Part shown: positions 14,944 through 23,639 of the stretch, in pieces
How positions within the stretch are numbered: the stretch's first letter is position 1
Layout of the letters: each line of letters starts with the position of its first letter
Source of the DNA: Bacteroidota bacterium
GTDB lineage: Bacteria > Bacteroidota > Bacteroidia > Chitinophagales > Chitinophagaceae
Length of the DNA stretch: 46,278 bases
Direction: 5' to 3'
Assembly (NCBI GenBank): GCA_947487525.1
Contig: CANKWR010000009.1
Location: 1-46,278 of the forward strand
Program-made: the position numbers and the translations under genes
Notes under the pieces: model-generated
Told to the model about the DNA's origin: nothing
The model's input: only the letters and a program-made list of their open reading frames with translations
The model's database searches: none

Positions 14944-17802
14944 ATGAAAAAACTCATTTTTATATTTTTGATATTTTTTTCTTCACAAATTTTGGCTCAA
15001 CCCAATATTGGTCAGAGAGAAATTAGCAATTTCGAAAAGAAAAAATACAATGCAGGTACCCAAAACTGGCAGGTTAAACAGGACCGAACTGGCAGGATGT
15101 ATTTTGCCAATAATGAAGGTGTTTTAAGTTTTGATGGTAATTACTGGAGCTTATACCCTTTACCCAATAAAACCATTGTATGGTCAATTGAACTAGGCGC
15201 GAACAAAATATATGTGGGCGGCCAGGATGAAATGGGCTACTTGAGTCCAGATGCAAATGGGAAACTTGCTTTTTCAAGCCTAAAAGAGTTACTAGATGAG
15301 TCAGACCAAAAATTTGCCGATATCTGGAATATTGCCAGTTCAGGGGAAGATGTTTTTTTTAGATCTATCTCCCGATTATTTAAGTTAAGTAAAGGGAAAA
15401 TAAAAGTGTTTCAGCCTAGCTCCAATTGGTTTTTCCTTGGGAAATACCAAAATAAGGTGATTGCACAAGATGAAGGAAAAGGTGTCATGGTGTACAAAGG
15501 GGGAAACTGGGAAATACTGATCCCTAAAAAAGACCTCCCCACCGATTTCTACATTACGGCCATCTCAGACTATAAGAAAGGGGTAAGCATTATTGCCACT
15601 TCTAAAAATGGCCTCTTCCAATTAAGTGATGATGGCTTTTTTCCTCTGAAAATAAATGGAATCAGCAATAATCAACATTTCACAAGTATTGAAAAAATTG
15701 ATGAATCTAATTTTTTACTTGGCACTTATAATAATGGTGCATATCTATTTAATGAGACTGGAGAAATTCTTGAGAAATTCACTAAACAGGAGGGCTTACA
15801 AAATAATAATGTAAGGTCAATGCTCATTGACAAAACAAAAAATATATGGATTGGGCTCAACAATGGAATTGCATTCATCCCATTTAATAGTGCTATTAAA
15901 AATATCAACCCCGAAGCATTTAGAGACGGTTCAGGCTATAGTGTTGAAGTACACAACAATCAATTGTATTTTGCTACTTCAAATGGAATATTTGAACAAC
16001 CTTTTGAAAACAATAGAGACTTAAGCTATTTAAAAAATAACTTAATCAATATTTCTGAAGGACAAACCTGGAAACTAGGCATCCTCAATAATCAACTATA
16101 TGCCGGAAAGGAAGATGGTTTATACAAAATTGAAAACAATAAAGTCAGCAACATTGATAAAATTAGCGGTTTTTGGATTTTCGAATCATTAAAAAATACT
16201 TTGCAACAAGACATTATCGCTGCAGGTACTTATGAGCAAGTCAGGTTGTTTAAACAAAATGGCAATAGTTTAATTGATATAGGAAACATTAAAAGCTTTT
16301 CCGGTTCAGCCAGGTTTTTAGCAGTAGACGCTAAAAATAATATTTGGGTATCGCACCCCTATCGAGGTGTTTATAAAATTAACTTAAATGATTCAAGCAC
16401 TACATTGTACACCCAAAAAAATGGATTGCCTTCTACCTTAAATAACCATTTGTATAAAATAAAAAATAAAGTGCTCATTGCTACTGAAAAAGGCATTTAT
16501 GAATACAATGATGCCAAAGATCTTTTTGAAATGTCTTTAACTTATAAAAATATTTACGGCGACAAAAGTGTTAGGTATTTAAAGGAAGACATGCAGGGAA
16601 ATATATGGTTTGTAGAAAATAAAAATATAGGAGTCATGGATTTTAGTGGTGAAAAGCCTGAAATTATCTACATCCCAGAACTCAATGGCAATATCTTAAG
16701 TGGATTTGAAAACTTATTTTCCTATGACAAGTTTAACACCTTTATTGGAGGACAAAAGGGATTCTATCAAATAAACTACGATAAGTACAAGGAAAACATC
16801 AACCCCTTAAAGCTATTCATTAGGAGTGTCCGCATCAAAGGGGAAATTGACAGCCTTTTGTTTGGCGGATACAATGCAAACATCGATGATCAATCTGCTG
16901 AAAATACAATTGTACCTCGTGTAAAGTATAAATACAACTCATTCCATTTTGAATACATCTCTCCCCTTTACGAACAACGAATAAATTTAGAGTATAGCTA
17001 CAGATTAAAGGGTTTTGATAAAAAATGGTCGGAATGGAGCAAGAAAAACGAAAAGGATTATACCAATATACCTCCTGGGAAATACGTATTTGAAGTAAAA
17101 GTCCGAAGCAACCAGAATAACGAATCCACCGTTGCTAGCTACCAATTTGAAGTACTCGCTCCCTGGTATTTGAACTATTGGTCAATTTCATTTTATATAG
17201 CAATGGTGTTTGTGGTATTGTATATGCTGTATAAAATCCAAGCTGCCCGATACAAAAAAAGATACAATGAACAACAAAAGGAACTGGAATTAAAACACCA
17301 AATTGAATTAGAAAAAACTGAAAAGAAATTAATTCAAATCAAAAATGAAAAGTTAGAATCCGAAATTGAGTATAAAAACTCGGAGCTCGCTTCTTCTGCA
17401 ATGAACCTAGTGCAAAAAAAGGAATTTATTTTGAAAATAAAAGATACCCTCAAACATTTGAACAAAAATGAAAAGGAATCGATGGATTCTCAAGAGCTTA
17501 AGAAATTATTAAGAAGTTTGGCCGAAGAGGAAAAGTTAAATGACGAATGGGAGCAGTTTTCCATCCATTTTAACAATGTACATGGCGATTTTCTCATAAA
17601 ACTAAGTGAGCGATATCCAACTTTAAAAGCACATGAATTAAAACTATGTGCCTACCTTAGAATGAACTTGTCCTCCAAGGAAATTGCTCAATTAATGAGC
17701 ATCTCAGTGAGAGGTGTAGAAATAAGCAGGTATCGATTAAGAAAAAAAATAAATATTCCCACTGAAACTAATTTATTCCAATTTTTATTAGAAATAATTT
17801 AA
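14944..17802 (+). CDS. Membrane-spanning two-component-type propeller sensor with LuxR-like HTH (no kinase)
   Basis: This 952-residue protein looks like the sensor part of a hybrid two-component system joined directly to a DNA-binding domain. After a signal peptide (MKKLIFIFLIFFSSQILAQ), residues ~30-650 form a periplasmic beta-propeller of Reg_prop-type repeats (NIWIGLNNGIAFIPF, NIWVSHPYRGVYKINL). A Y_Y_Y Ig-like domain lies at about 659-723 (YSYRLKGFDKKWSEWS, PPGKYVFEVKVRS). One transmembrane helix lies at about 745-765 and a long coiled coil at about 768-840. A C-terminal LuxR/GerE-like helix-turn-helix lies at about 895-945 (HELKLCAYLRMNLSSKEIAQ). No histidine kinase or receiver is present. 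It probably senses glycan fragments in the periplasm and acts on DNA from the membrane. Being divergent from susC and next to repeated sites, it is the likely PUL activator. Confidence 0.92.
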   Translation: MKKLIFIFLIFFSSQILAQPNIGQREISNFEKKKYNAGTQNWQVKQDRTGRMYFANNEGVLSFDGNYWSLYPLPNKTIVWSIELGANKIYVGGQDEMGYLSPDANGKLAFSSLKELLDESDQKFADIWNIASSGEDVFFRSISRLFKLSKGKIKVFQPSSNWFFLGKYQNKVIAQDEGKGVMVYKGGNWEILIPKKDLPTDFYITAISDYKKGVSIIATSKNGLFQLSDDGFFPLKINGISNNQHFTSIEKIDESNFLLGTYNNGAYLFNETGEILEKFTKQEGLQNNNVRSMLIDKTKNIWIGLNNGIAFIPFNSAIKNINPEAFRDGSGYSVEVHNNQLYFATSNGIFEQPFENNRDLSYLKNNLINISEGQTWKLGILNNQLYAGKEDGLYKIENNKVSNIDKISGFWIFESLKNTLQQDIIAAGTYEQVRLFKQNGNSLIDIGNIKSFSGSARFLAVDAKNNIWVSHPYRGVYKINLNDSSTTLYTQKNGLPSTLNNHLYKIKNKVLIATEKGIYEYNDAKDLFEMSLTYKNIYGDKSVRYLKEDMQGNIWFVENKNIGVMDFSGEKPEIIYIPELNGNILSGFENLFSYDKFNTFIGGQKGFYQINYDKYKENINPLKLFIRSVRIKGEIDSLLFGGYNANIDDQSAENTIVPRVKYKYNSFHFEYISPLYEQRINLEYSYRLKGFDKKWSEWSKKNEKDYTNIPPGKYVFEVKVRSNQNNESTVASYQFEVLAPWYLNYWSISFYIAMVFVVLYMLYKIQAARYKKRYNEQQKELELKHQIELEKTEKKLIQIKNEKLESEIEYKNSELASSAMNLVQKKEFILKIKDTLKHLNKNEKESMDSQELKKLLRSLAEEEKLNDEWEQFSIHFNNVHGDFLIKLSERYPTLKAHELKLCAYLRMNLSSKEIAQLMSISVRGVEISRYRLRKKINIPTETNLFQFLLEII

Positions 17803-17832
17803 TTCATTATTATTGAATACGCGTTGTTTTAT

Positions 17833-18756
17833 CTAATTGTCTTTTTTGGAAAGCCAATGAAAGGTATTTAACACAAATTGCTTCCAATCATAGGCTTCCA
17901 CCTGCATGCCAGCCGAAAACTTGTCGCCTGTATTTGATCTTACATACATGGCTGTAAATCCATTGCAATCACCAATAGCTACTACCTTTCCTTTGCCAAT
18001 GGTTCCAGCCAATCCTTGTGAATTTCCCAATCTAGCAGGCAAAGCGCCGCTCCATTTTTTCATTTTAGCCGTAGGCGACAATTTAAAAATATTTGTATAG
18101 CCTTCCCCATACAATGAGCTTCCGGTATAGGTTTCAATTTTATTGATTTTTTCACCTGCTTTCTCCCCTTTTGTAATAGGATGCGTTTGATTCAACAAAC
18201 CATTCTGCCTAGTGAATTGCAGGATGGTTTCTTTAGAGGGTAAGGAAATTGAAGTGTCATAATTCAAACTATCATAAACCGCACCGGAACTTAATTGGAT
18301 GCCAAATTTATTAAACAAAGGCGTCATGGATTTATCAATGGGTGCATGTTCACTTAACATGAGTAATGCACCTCCTTCATTAACCCAATCATACAATGCA
18401 TTTAACTCATTATCCGTAAATGTGATTTCGTTGGTTACTTCTTTTTTGGAACCAAACCTAAAAGGCATGGCAGGGGTAATAACAACTACATTGTATTTTG
18501 CCAAGTAGTCTTTCGTAAACAACGAAGAATCGATGCTTGGTTGATATCCATCAGCGCTTACCACATCCATCAATGGTTTTATTAACCCCATTTCTACAAT
18601 AAAGTTGTGATGAGCAACGTCAATCAACATGGAAGGTCCCTTTCCTTTTGCAAATTTTGGAAGAGTCACTTTTGCATTGAAAGGACTGTCATTTAACATT
18701 TGAGCTTGCGTATGTAAACTCAAACCCAGAAAGGTCAATAAAATTAAATATTTCAT
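17833..18756 (-). CDS. Secreted DUF4350/ThuA-like (GATase1-fold) protein
   Basis: This 307-residue exported protein has a signal peptide ending THAQ or TQAQ near residue 19. The mature domain has an alpha/beta GATase1-like look: a strand-rich start (GPSMLIDVAHHNFIVEMG), a central YNVVVITPAMPF strand, ALYDWVNEGGALLMLSEHAP, and GKGKVVAIGDCNGFT near the C-terminus. This is the pattern of DUF4350 or ThuA-like proteins, whose substrates are mostly unknown. Catalytic residues cannot be assigned. It is convergent with the regulator at 14944 and may be an independent gene; no link to glucan use is evident except proximity. Confidence 0.8.
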   Translation of the reverse strand: MKYLILLTFLGLSLHTQAQMLNDSPFNAKVTLPKFAKGKGPSMLIDVAHHNFIVEMGLIKPLMDVVSADGYQPSIDSSLFTKDYLAKYNVVVITPAMPFRFGSKKEVTNEITFTDNELNALYDWVNEGGALLMLSEHAPIDKSMTPLFNKFGIQLSSGAVYDSLNYDTSISLPSKETILQFTRQNGLLNQTHPITKGEKAGEKINKIETYTGSSLYGEGYTNIFKLSPTAKMKKWSGALPARLGNSQGLAGTIGKGKVVAIGDCNGFTAMYVRSNTGDKFSAGMQVEAYDWKQFVLNTFHWLSKKDN

Positions 18757-18823
18757 AATTTAAACTATAAACCTAAAGTTAAGGCTAAATAACCTACACA
18801 ACCCTATTGATTTTTGGCAGTCA

Positions 18824-19642
18824 TTATGGAGTCCATTCCCAAGTACCTAGGGTTTTTAATTGATAGGTATTGTTCACCTTTTTAAACACAAACCAAAGCT
18901 CTGCTCCCGGCATGTCTCTATTTGGATCGGCAACACGAACAATATAATCCTCTTTATCCGGCGGAGTCATTGAACCACCCCCAAAGCCCGATGCGGGAAA
19001 AAAGCCTTGACCTGAATTGGTCAAGTAATTCGTATTCCATTTACCAAAATCAAAATAATTACTTATTTGCTCGGTGAAAGGTTGTTCTGAAATGGAATTA
19101 GTCCCATTATAATCAGGCATATTTCTATAACCCCCATTTTGGAATTGACTTTTACTGATTCTCCAATAGAAAAAATCCATCGTATTCCCATACATATAAT
19201 TTGAAAGAATACTGATATTTCCTTTTTTAAGATTTCCCAAAAGCATTTTGGAGAGGCCAACAATATCCTGTTCTTGATTTGAACTGGTTAGGTTATCAGA
19301 TAAATATTTTTTACTAACGTATCCAATATTGTCAATAAGCTCAACTTTAACAAAATTACCCGTGTTGTCTTCTCCTAGTATTCTTAATCTGGTACCATCT
19401 GGTAGCATGTAAATTAATTTCCCGTCAAATTTGGGTTCTGCTCTAAATGCCAACCAAGGCTTTTCAAAATCCTGGGCGGTATTAACAACATAAGCAACTT
19501 TTTCAGGAGTTGGTACCGTATTATTATCCTTGTTTTGATTGTTCTTGTTTTGACAACTCGCTATCATAAAAATCGATACGATCATTAAGAACAGTTTCGT
19601 CCTATTGAAAAAGTCAGCAATTTTGGTAGAGTAATTTATCAT
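18824..19642 (-). CDS. Lipoprotein with bacterial SH3 domain
   Basis: This 272-residue lipoprotein has an N-terminal membrane-targeting region with the lipobox IASC (Cys near residue 30, MIASCQNKNNQNKDN) and an Asn/Asp/Lys-rich linker. A bacterial SH3-like domain lies at about 65-115 (LAFRAEPKFDGKLIYMLPDG, then GYVSKKYLSDN). The C-terminal half (residues ~120-272) is an unassigned domain ending WFVFKKVNNTYQLKTLGTWEW, a strand-loop pattern common in Bacteroidota envelope lipoproteins. SH3 domains of this type often bind peptidoglycan or proteins. The gene is monocistronic in appearance. Confidence 0.85.
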   Translation of the reverse strand: MINYSTKIADFFNRTKLFLMIVSIFMIASCQNKNNQNKDNNTVPTPEKVAYVVNTAQDFEKPWLAFRAEPKFDGKLIYMLPDGTRLRILGEDNTGNFVKVELIDNIGYVSKKYLSDNLTSSNQEQDIVGLSKMLLGNLKKGNISILSNYMYGNTMDFFYWRISKSQFQNGGYRNMPDYNGTNSISEQPFTEQISNYFDFGKWNTNYLTNSGQGFFPASGFGGGSMTPPDKEDYIVRVADPNRDMPGAELWFVFKKVNNTYQLKTLGTWEWTP

Positions 19643-19789
19643 GTTTACGCTTTTTTAAGATTTATTATTACTAAAATAACTAATATATTTTATTTATAGC
19701 GCGTTTTTAAGTAAAGAAAGTATGGTAGTCCGTTTATTTTGCCATTATGCGATTTCCTAATTTATTTAACTACTAAATCAAACTGCACT

Positions 19790-20317
19790 ATGCATCAAAA
19801 GTCCACCATCCTCAATGCACTCAATGATACTGTAAATCAATTCAATGCGTTCATTGAAAACTTAAACCAAGCTGAATTTGAGGTGAATCCTAACCATAAA
19901 TGGTCGGCGGGACAAGACCTAGTTCATTTGATTAAACTATTGCGTATTTTAAATATTGGCTATGCCCTACCGAAAGGCTTATTGAAAATGTTGTATGGAT
20001 CAAACACAAAGGGATCAAAATCATTTGATCAACTTAAGATGCAATATAAAACAGCTTTAGCAGGGGGCGCAAAATCACCGGCCCTCTATATACCTAAGCC
20101 AGTTCTATTTGATGCTAAAGAAAATTTGATTAAAAAACATCAAGTGTTAAATCAAAAATTCATTAGTAGGATAAATAAATTAACTGAAACCGATTTAGAT
20201 ACCATTCAACTTCCCCATCCCATTTTAGGAAAAGTAACCCTAGGAGAAATGGCTTTTTTTACTTCATTTCATACCGAGCATCACTATGAATTGCTTCAAT
20301 CAAAATTGAAAAAGTAA
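19790..20317 (+). CDS. DinB-like superfamily protein
   Basis: This ~175-residue protein starts at the ATG at 19790 (MHQKSTILNALNDTVNQF). A longer frame opens with TTG at 19739, but the added 17 residues look non-native. It has the four-helix DinB/YfiT layout, with three potential metal-binding histidines: one in LVHLIKLLRI and two in FHTEHHYELLQSK near the C-terminus. These enzymes are often mycothiol- or bacillithiol-type S-transferases; here only the fold is inferred. It is convergent with the LysR gene and ends 9 bp from it. No adjacent gene points to a substrate. Confidence 0.85.
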   Translation: MHQKSTILNALNDTVNQFNAFIENLNQAEFEVNPNHKWSAGQDLVHLIKLLRILNIGYALPKGLLKMLYGSNTKGSKSFDQLKMQYKTALAGGAKSPALYIPKPVLFDAKENLIKKHQVLNQKFISRINKLTETDLDTIQLPHPILGKVTLGEMAFFTSFHTEHHYELLQSKLKK

Positions 20318-20326
20318 AAATTGAAT

Positions 20327-21250
20327 CTAGTATTCCTCATTCCATTTAAAGTTTTTATCTACAATTGTTGATTTTTCATTTTTCAACTCTTCTAAAAAAG
20401 CCATTGCTACCGGTGAATGTTTTTTTTCTTTCAACCATATTAAACTCCAAGTCGTTTTAATGGGCAACCCTTTGACTGGTATAATTTGTAATTTTTTATT
20501 TTGCAATTCATATTTAATACCAATTAACGGCATAATAGAGTACCCTAAACCGGCCAGCAAAGATTGCTTCACCGCTTCATTAGAAGTTAACTCCATCTTT
20601 TTTAATACCGAAATATTATTGCGCTCAAAAAAGGACTCCATTAATTCTCGAGTACCCGAACCGCTTTCTCTAAATATGAATGGCAAATCCTGTAGAACAT
20701 CGTTTTTACCATTCGCTTTATTGATGGTTGCTTCGGCGCTCCCAACCAAATACAATTTATTTTGAAGTAAATCAAGTTTCTCAAATTTTTTCAGATTTGG
20801 TAAGATGGAAACAAGGGCAAAATCAATTTCATTTTTTTCTAAACTCTCAATCACTCTATCTTTATTCGTCACATCCATCATTAATTCAACTCCTGTATGT
20901 TGTTGCATAAAATTCGAAAGAAAAAAAGGCATTACATACTTGCCGGTGGATACAACGGAAATTTTTAACCGCCCCGTTAATTGCCCTTTATATGCCAATG
21001 TTTTATAATTAATTGCATACACCTGATTAATGATACTTTCGGCAGCTTCCGCAATTTCTCGTCCAAAATCAGTGATGTAAATTTTGCGTCCCACCACTTC
21101 AGTTAAGTGGATATCAAATTGATCCTGGAAATTTTTCAACTGAATGGAAACCGCAGGCTGAGAAAGGTGTAATTCTTCAGCCGCTTTAGTTACACTTTGC
21201 GTTTGTACAATTTTTAAAAAAATTTGTAGCTGATTTAAGGTGTAGTTCAT
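20327..21250 (-). CDS. LysR family transcriptional regulator
   Basis: This 307-residue protein is a LysR-type regulator. The N-terminal winged helix-turn-helix (residues ~1-60, LNQLQIFLKIVQTQSVTKAA, LSQPAVSIQLKNF) is followed by the linker helix and a substrate-binding domain beginning RLKISVVSTGKYVMPFFLSN. A phosphate- or anion-like pocket loop (FIFRESGSGTRELMESFF) is visible near 190-205, a pattern common in CysB/CbbR-type members. The gene is transcribed away from the small gene/DUF6671/Sua5/pyrC run across a 302-bp gap. LysR regulators often control the divergent operon. AT-rich palindromes in the gap (for example TTAATA-N9-TATTAA at 21344-21364) are candidate sites. The inducer is unknown. 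Confidence 0.92.
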   Translation of the reverse strand: MNYTLNQLQIFLKIVQTQSVTKAAEELHLSQPAVSIQLKNFQDQFDIHLTEVVGRKIYITDFGREIAEAAESIINQVYAINYKTLAYKGQLTGRLKISVVSTGKYVMPFFLSNFMQQHTGVELMMDVTNKDRVIESLEKNEIDFALVSILPNLKKFEKLDLLQNKLYLVGSAEATINKANGKNDVLQDLPFIFRESGSGTRELMESFFERNNISVLKKMELTSNEAVKQSLLAGLGYSIMPLIGIKYELQNKKLQIIPVKGLPIKTTWSLIWLKEKKHSPVAMAFLEELKNEKSTIVDKNFKWNEEY

Positions 21251-21343
21251 AATATTTATTTATGTATATGATTATAAAGATAAATATAAATTATGAAAAA
21301 AACGACTGAATTTTACATGATTGAATACTCAAAATCCAAGTAC

Positions 21344-21364
21344 TTAATAATATAAATATATTAA
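21344..21364. repeat. AT-rich interrupted palindrome (possible LysR site)
   Basis: TTAATA and TATTAA are separated by 9 bp. LysR regulators bind interrupted palindromes, and this lies about 95 bp upstream of the LysR start. In a region this AT-rich, chance occurrence is possible. Confidence 0.25.
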
Positions 21365-21393
21365 TCATAAAAAAGATTAATAAAAATCATAAA

Positions 21394-21525
21394 GGGTGAT
21401 AAATAAAGACTTTAAATAAAAATCGAATTGCAAAAATGTGTTTTTATTAAAGTAACTAATTCATTGCATACTCTTTGATTAGTTAGCCTAGATTTTAGCA
21501 ATAAAAGCAGGAGCATTTATCACCC
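21394..21525 (+). ncRNA. Candidate structured RNA leader (three-helix arrangement)
   Basis: Three mutually compatible helices can be drawn on the plus strand. P1 pairs GGGTGATAAAT (21394-21404) with ATTTATCACCC (21515-21525), 11 bp perfect, and closes the domain. P2 pairs 21410-21422 with 21441-21452 (12 bp with one bulged A). P3 pairs AACTAATT (21454-21461) with GATTAGTT (21477-21484), 7 bp plus one G-U. The closing helix ends 27 nt before the ATG at 21553. It matches no known riboswitch core that I can recognise (no TPP, cobalamin or SAM motifs). It could instead be chance pairing in AT-rich DNA or a protein-binding palindrome. Confidence 0.35.
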
Positions 21526-21552
21526 GACTTAAATTAAATAAAATATATATAA

Positions 21553-21831
21553 ATGAAAACTGAAAAACTAACAATTATTAACGAGGAGTTTGGATTTGAT
21601 GAAGCAAAAGAAGTGCTAATGGATTTATTCCACTCAAAAATTAACTTTCATAATATTAAAAATTGGAGTTCTCAAGAACGCTATGGGAAAGATGATTTAA
21701 CAGCACAGGAAAGAATTCCGGCACTCAGAAACGAGATGAAAAGATTAGAAGAAATTTTAATTGAAGCCAAAAGTAAAAATAAAAGGCTGGTAGTGAATTC
21801 AGACATCTATATATCCCTAGAAGAAAATTAA
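21553..21831 (+). CDS. Small conserved hypothetical protein
   Basis: This 92-residue protein is not recognised. It is charged, mostly helical by eye, with a central NWSSQERYGKDDLTAQERIP segment followed by a Glu/Lys-rich helix (MKRLEEILIEAKSKNKR) and a short terminal strand (VVNSDIYISLEE). No signal, membrane segment or metal motif is visible. It ends 4 bp before the GTG start of the DUF6671 gene, so the two are probably translationally coupled. A cytoplasmic partner or regulator role is possible but unsupported. Confidence 0.7.
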   Translation: MKTEKLTIINEEFGFDEAKEVLMDLFHSKINFHNIKNWSSQERYGKDDLTAQERIPALRNEMKRLEEILIEAKSKNKRLVVNSDIYISLEEN

Positions 21832-21835
21832 AAAA

Positions 21836-22672
21836 GTGTTTAAAGGACGGAGCATAATAATTGCCACAAAACACCAAAAAGAACAAGCAATTGCGCCAGT
21901 ATTTGAAAAAGAATTAGGTGTAAAGTGTTTTATAGTACCCAATTTAGATACCGATCAACTTGGAACTTTTACAGGAGAGGTAGAAAGAAAAAGTGACCCC
22001 ATCACCACAGCCAGAAATAAATGTGTGGTAGCTATGGAATTAAGCAATTGTGATTTGGCAATTGCAAGCGAAGGTTCTTTTGGACCGCATCCCAGCATTT
22101 CATTTATCCCAGCAGATGATGAATTTCTTCTATTCATTGATAAAAAGTATGGTTTAGAAATTATTGCAAGGGAATTAAGTACCGAAACCAATTTCAATGG
22201 GGCAATAGTCACCACTCAAGAAATGTTGATGGCATTTGCTAAAAAAGCAAAATTTCCTTCCCATGGCTTGATACTCAGGAAATCAAAAGAAGAATTCAAT
22301 GGGATGATAAAAGGAATTACCGAACCAGCACAGTTATTGGCTGCTTTTAATCACTTAATTGAAAATTTCAAAACAGCGTATGTAGAAACGGATATGCGCG
22401 CAATGTATAACCCAACAAGAATGGGCGTCATTGAAGCTGTTGCAAAAAAATTGGTTGAAAAAATAAAATCTACCTGTCCAGCTTGCCATATACCAGGATT
22501 TGGCATAACTGAAGTAAAACAAGGCTTGCCCTGTAAAATATGTAATTATCCAACTCAAAGTACCATAAGCTACTTGTATATTTGCCAAAGATGTGGGTTC
22601 AATCAAGAAGAAAAATACCCTAAAGGAAAAAAGACAGAAGACCCCATGTATTGTGATATGTGTAACCCATAA
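21836..22672 (+). CDS. DUF6671 family protein with C-terminal zinc ribbons
   Basis: This 278-residue cytoplasmic protein starts at GTG 21836, 4 bp after the previous stop. The N-terminal ~200 residues match the DUF6671-type pattern (GRSIIIATKHQKEQAIAPVF, then GSFGPHPSISFIPADDEFLL, and a conserved TDMRAMYNPTRM). The C-terminus is a cysteine-rich module with four CxxC pairs (CPAC, CKIC, CQRC, CDMC), enough for two zinc ribbons. Its function is unknown. It is followed within 8 bp by the Sua5 gene, and gene order suggests one transcript with Sua5 and dihydroorotase. Confidence 0.82.
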   Translation: MFKGRSIIIATKHQKEQAIAPVFEKELGVKCFIVPNLDTDQLGTFTGEVERKSDPITTARNKCVVAMELSNCDLAIASEGSFGPHPSISFIPADDEFLLFIDKKYGLEIIARELSTETNFNGAIVTTQEMLMAFAKKAKFPSHGLILRKSKEEFNGMIKGITEPAQLLAAFNHLIENFKTAYVETDMRAMYNPTRMGVIEAVAKKLVEKIKSTCPACHIPGFGITEVKQGLPCKICNYPTQSTISYLYICQRCGFNQEEKYPKGKKTEDPMYCDMCNP

Positions 22673-22680
22673 ATAGAATA

Positions 22681-23639
22681 ATGATAACTACGGATATAAG
22701 CAAAGCAAAAGTAGTACTTGAAAATAATGGACTAATCGCACTACCTACCGAAACCGTATATGGTTTAGCAGGAAATGCCTTCAGTGATATCGCCATCCAA
22801 AAAACATTTGATTTAAAAAATAGGCCATTTTACAACCCTTTAATTGTTCACATTAAGGACATTGCAAGCGTATTTGAAGTAGCTACTGAAATTCCAGATA
22901 GCGCCCTTTTGCTTGCAGAAAACTTTGGCCTGGATCCTTAACCTTAGTATTAAATAAAAGAGACACTATTTCAGATTTAATCACCGCAGGAAAAAAAACA
23001 GTGGCGGTAAGAGTTCCAAATCATCCACTAGCATTGGATTTATTAGCTAACATTGACTTCCCATTAACAGCCCCTAGTGCGAACCCTTTTGGATCTATCA
23101 GTCCCACTAATGCAAAACATGTATTCAACTATTTTGGAAATGAACTAGACGTAATTTTAGATGGAGGAGATTGTGAAAAAGGAGTTGAATCTACTATTAT
23201 TGGATTTGAAAATAACAAACCCATTTTATACAGACAGGGCGCTATTACGCAGGAGGAGATTGAACATATAATCGGAGATAAAATCAGTGCAAAAACAACC
23301 AGTGACGCATCGCCAAATGCACCAGGCATGCTTTCTCGACATTATGCACCTTTGACCGATACCTACTTAACAGATAATATAACTGAATTTTTGAAGCAAT
23401 TTGAAGGAAAAAAAATCGGGGTATTACTTTATAAACAACCTATTCAACATCGCAATATTGTTCACCAGGAAATACTATCCATTCATGAAGATTTAAATGA
23501 AGCTGCTAAAAACTTATACGCAGCAATGCACCGTTTAGATCAACTTAAATTAGATGTTATCATCGCTGAAAAATTTCCAAATCTAGGATTGGGAAAAACC
23601 ATCAATGATAAGTTAGAAAGAGCCACTAAAAAAGTATAA
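22681..23639 (+). pseudogene. Sua5/YrdC/TsaC threonylcarbamoyl-AMP synthase, one-base frameshift
   Basis: The product would be the ~319-residue enzyme that makes threonylcarbamoyl-AMP for the t6A modification of tRNA. The N-terminal part (to 22941) shows the YrdC signatures LPTETVYGLAGNAF and KNRPFYNPLIVHI. It then stops after GLDP. Reading one base earlier from 22926 gives W-P-G-S-L-T-L-V-L-N-K-R, continuing to TVAVRVPNHP and APSANPFGSISPTNAKHV, then the Sua5 C-terminal domain (PGMLSRHYAPLTDTYLTDN). The canonical FWPGxLTLVL motif is restored by adding one T in the run at 22924-22926. Because t6A synthesis is normally essential, a single-base sequence error is at least as likely as true loss. 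The downstream dihydroorotase ATG follows the stop directly. Confidence 0.88.

Noticed and set aside
21251..21552. TPP, cobalamin or SAM riboswitch
   Set aside because: None of the conserved core sequences of these classes could be found; only generic helices are visible.
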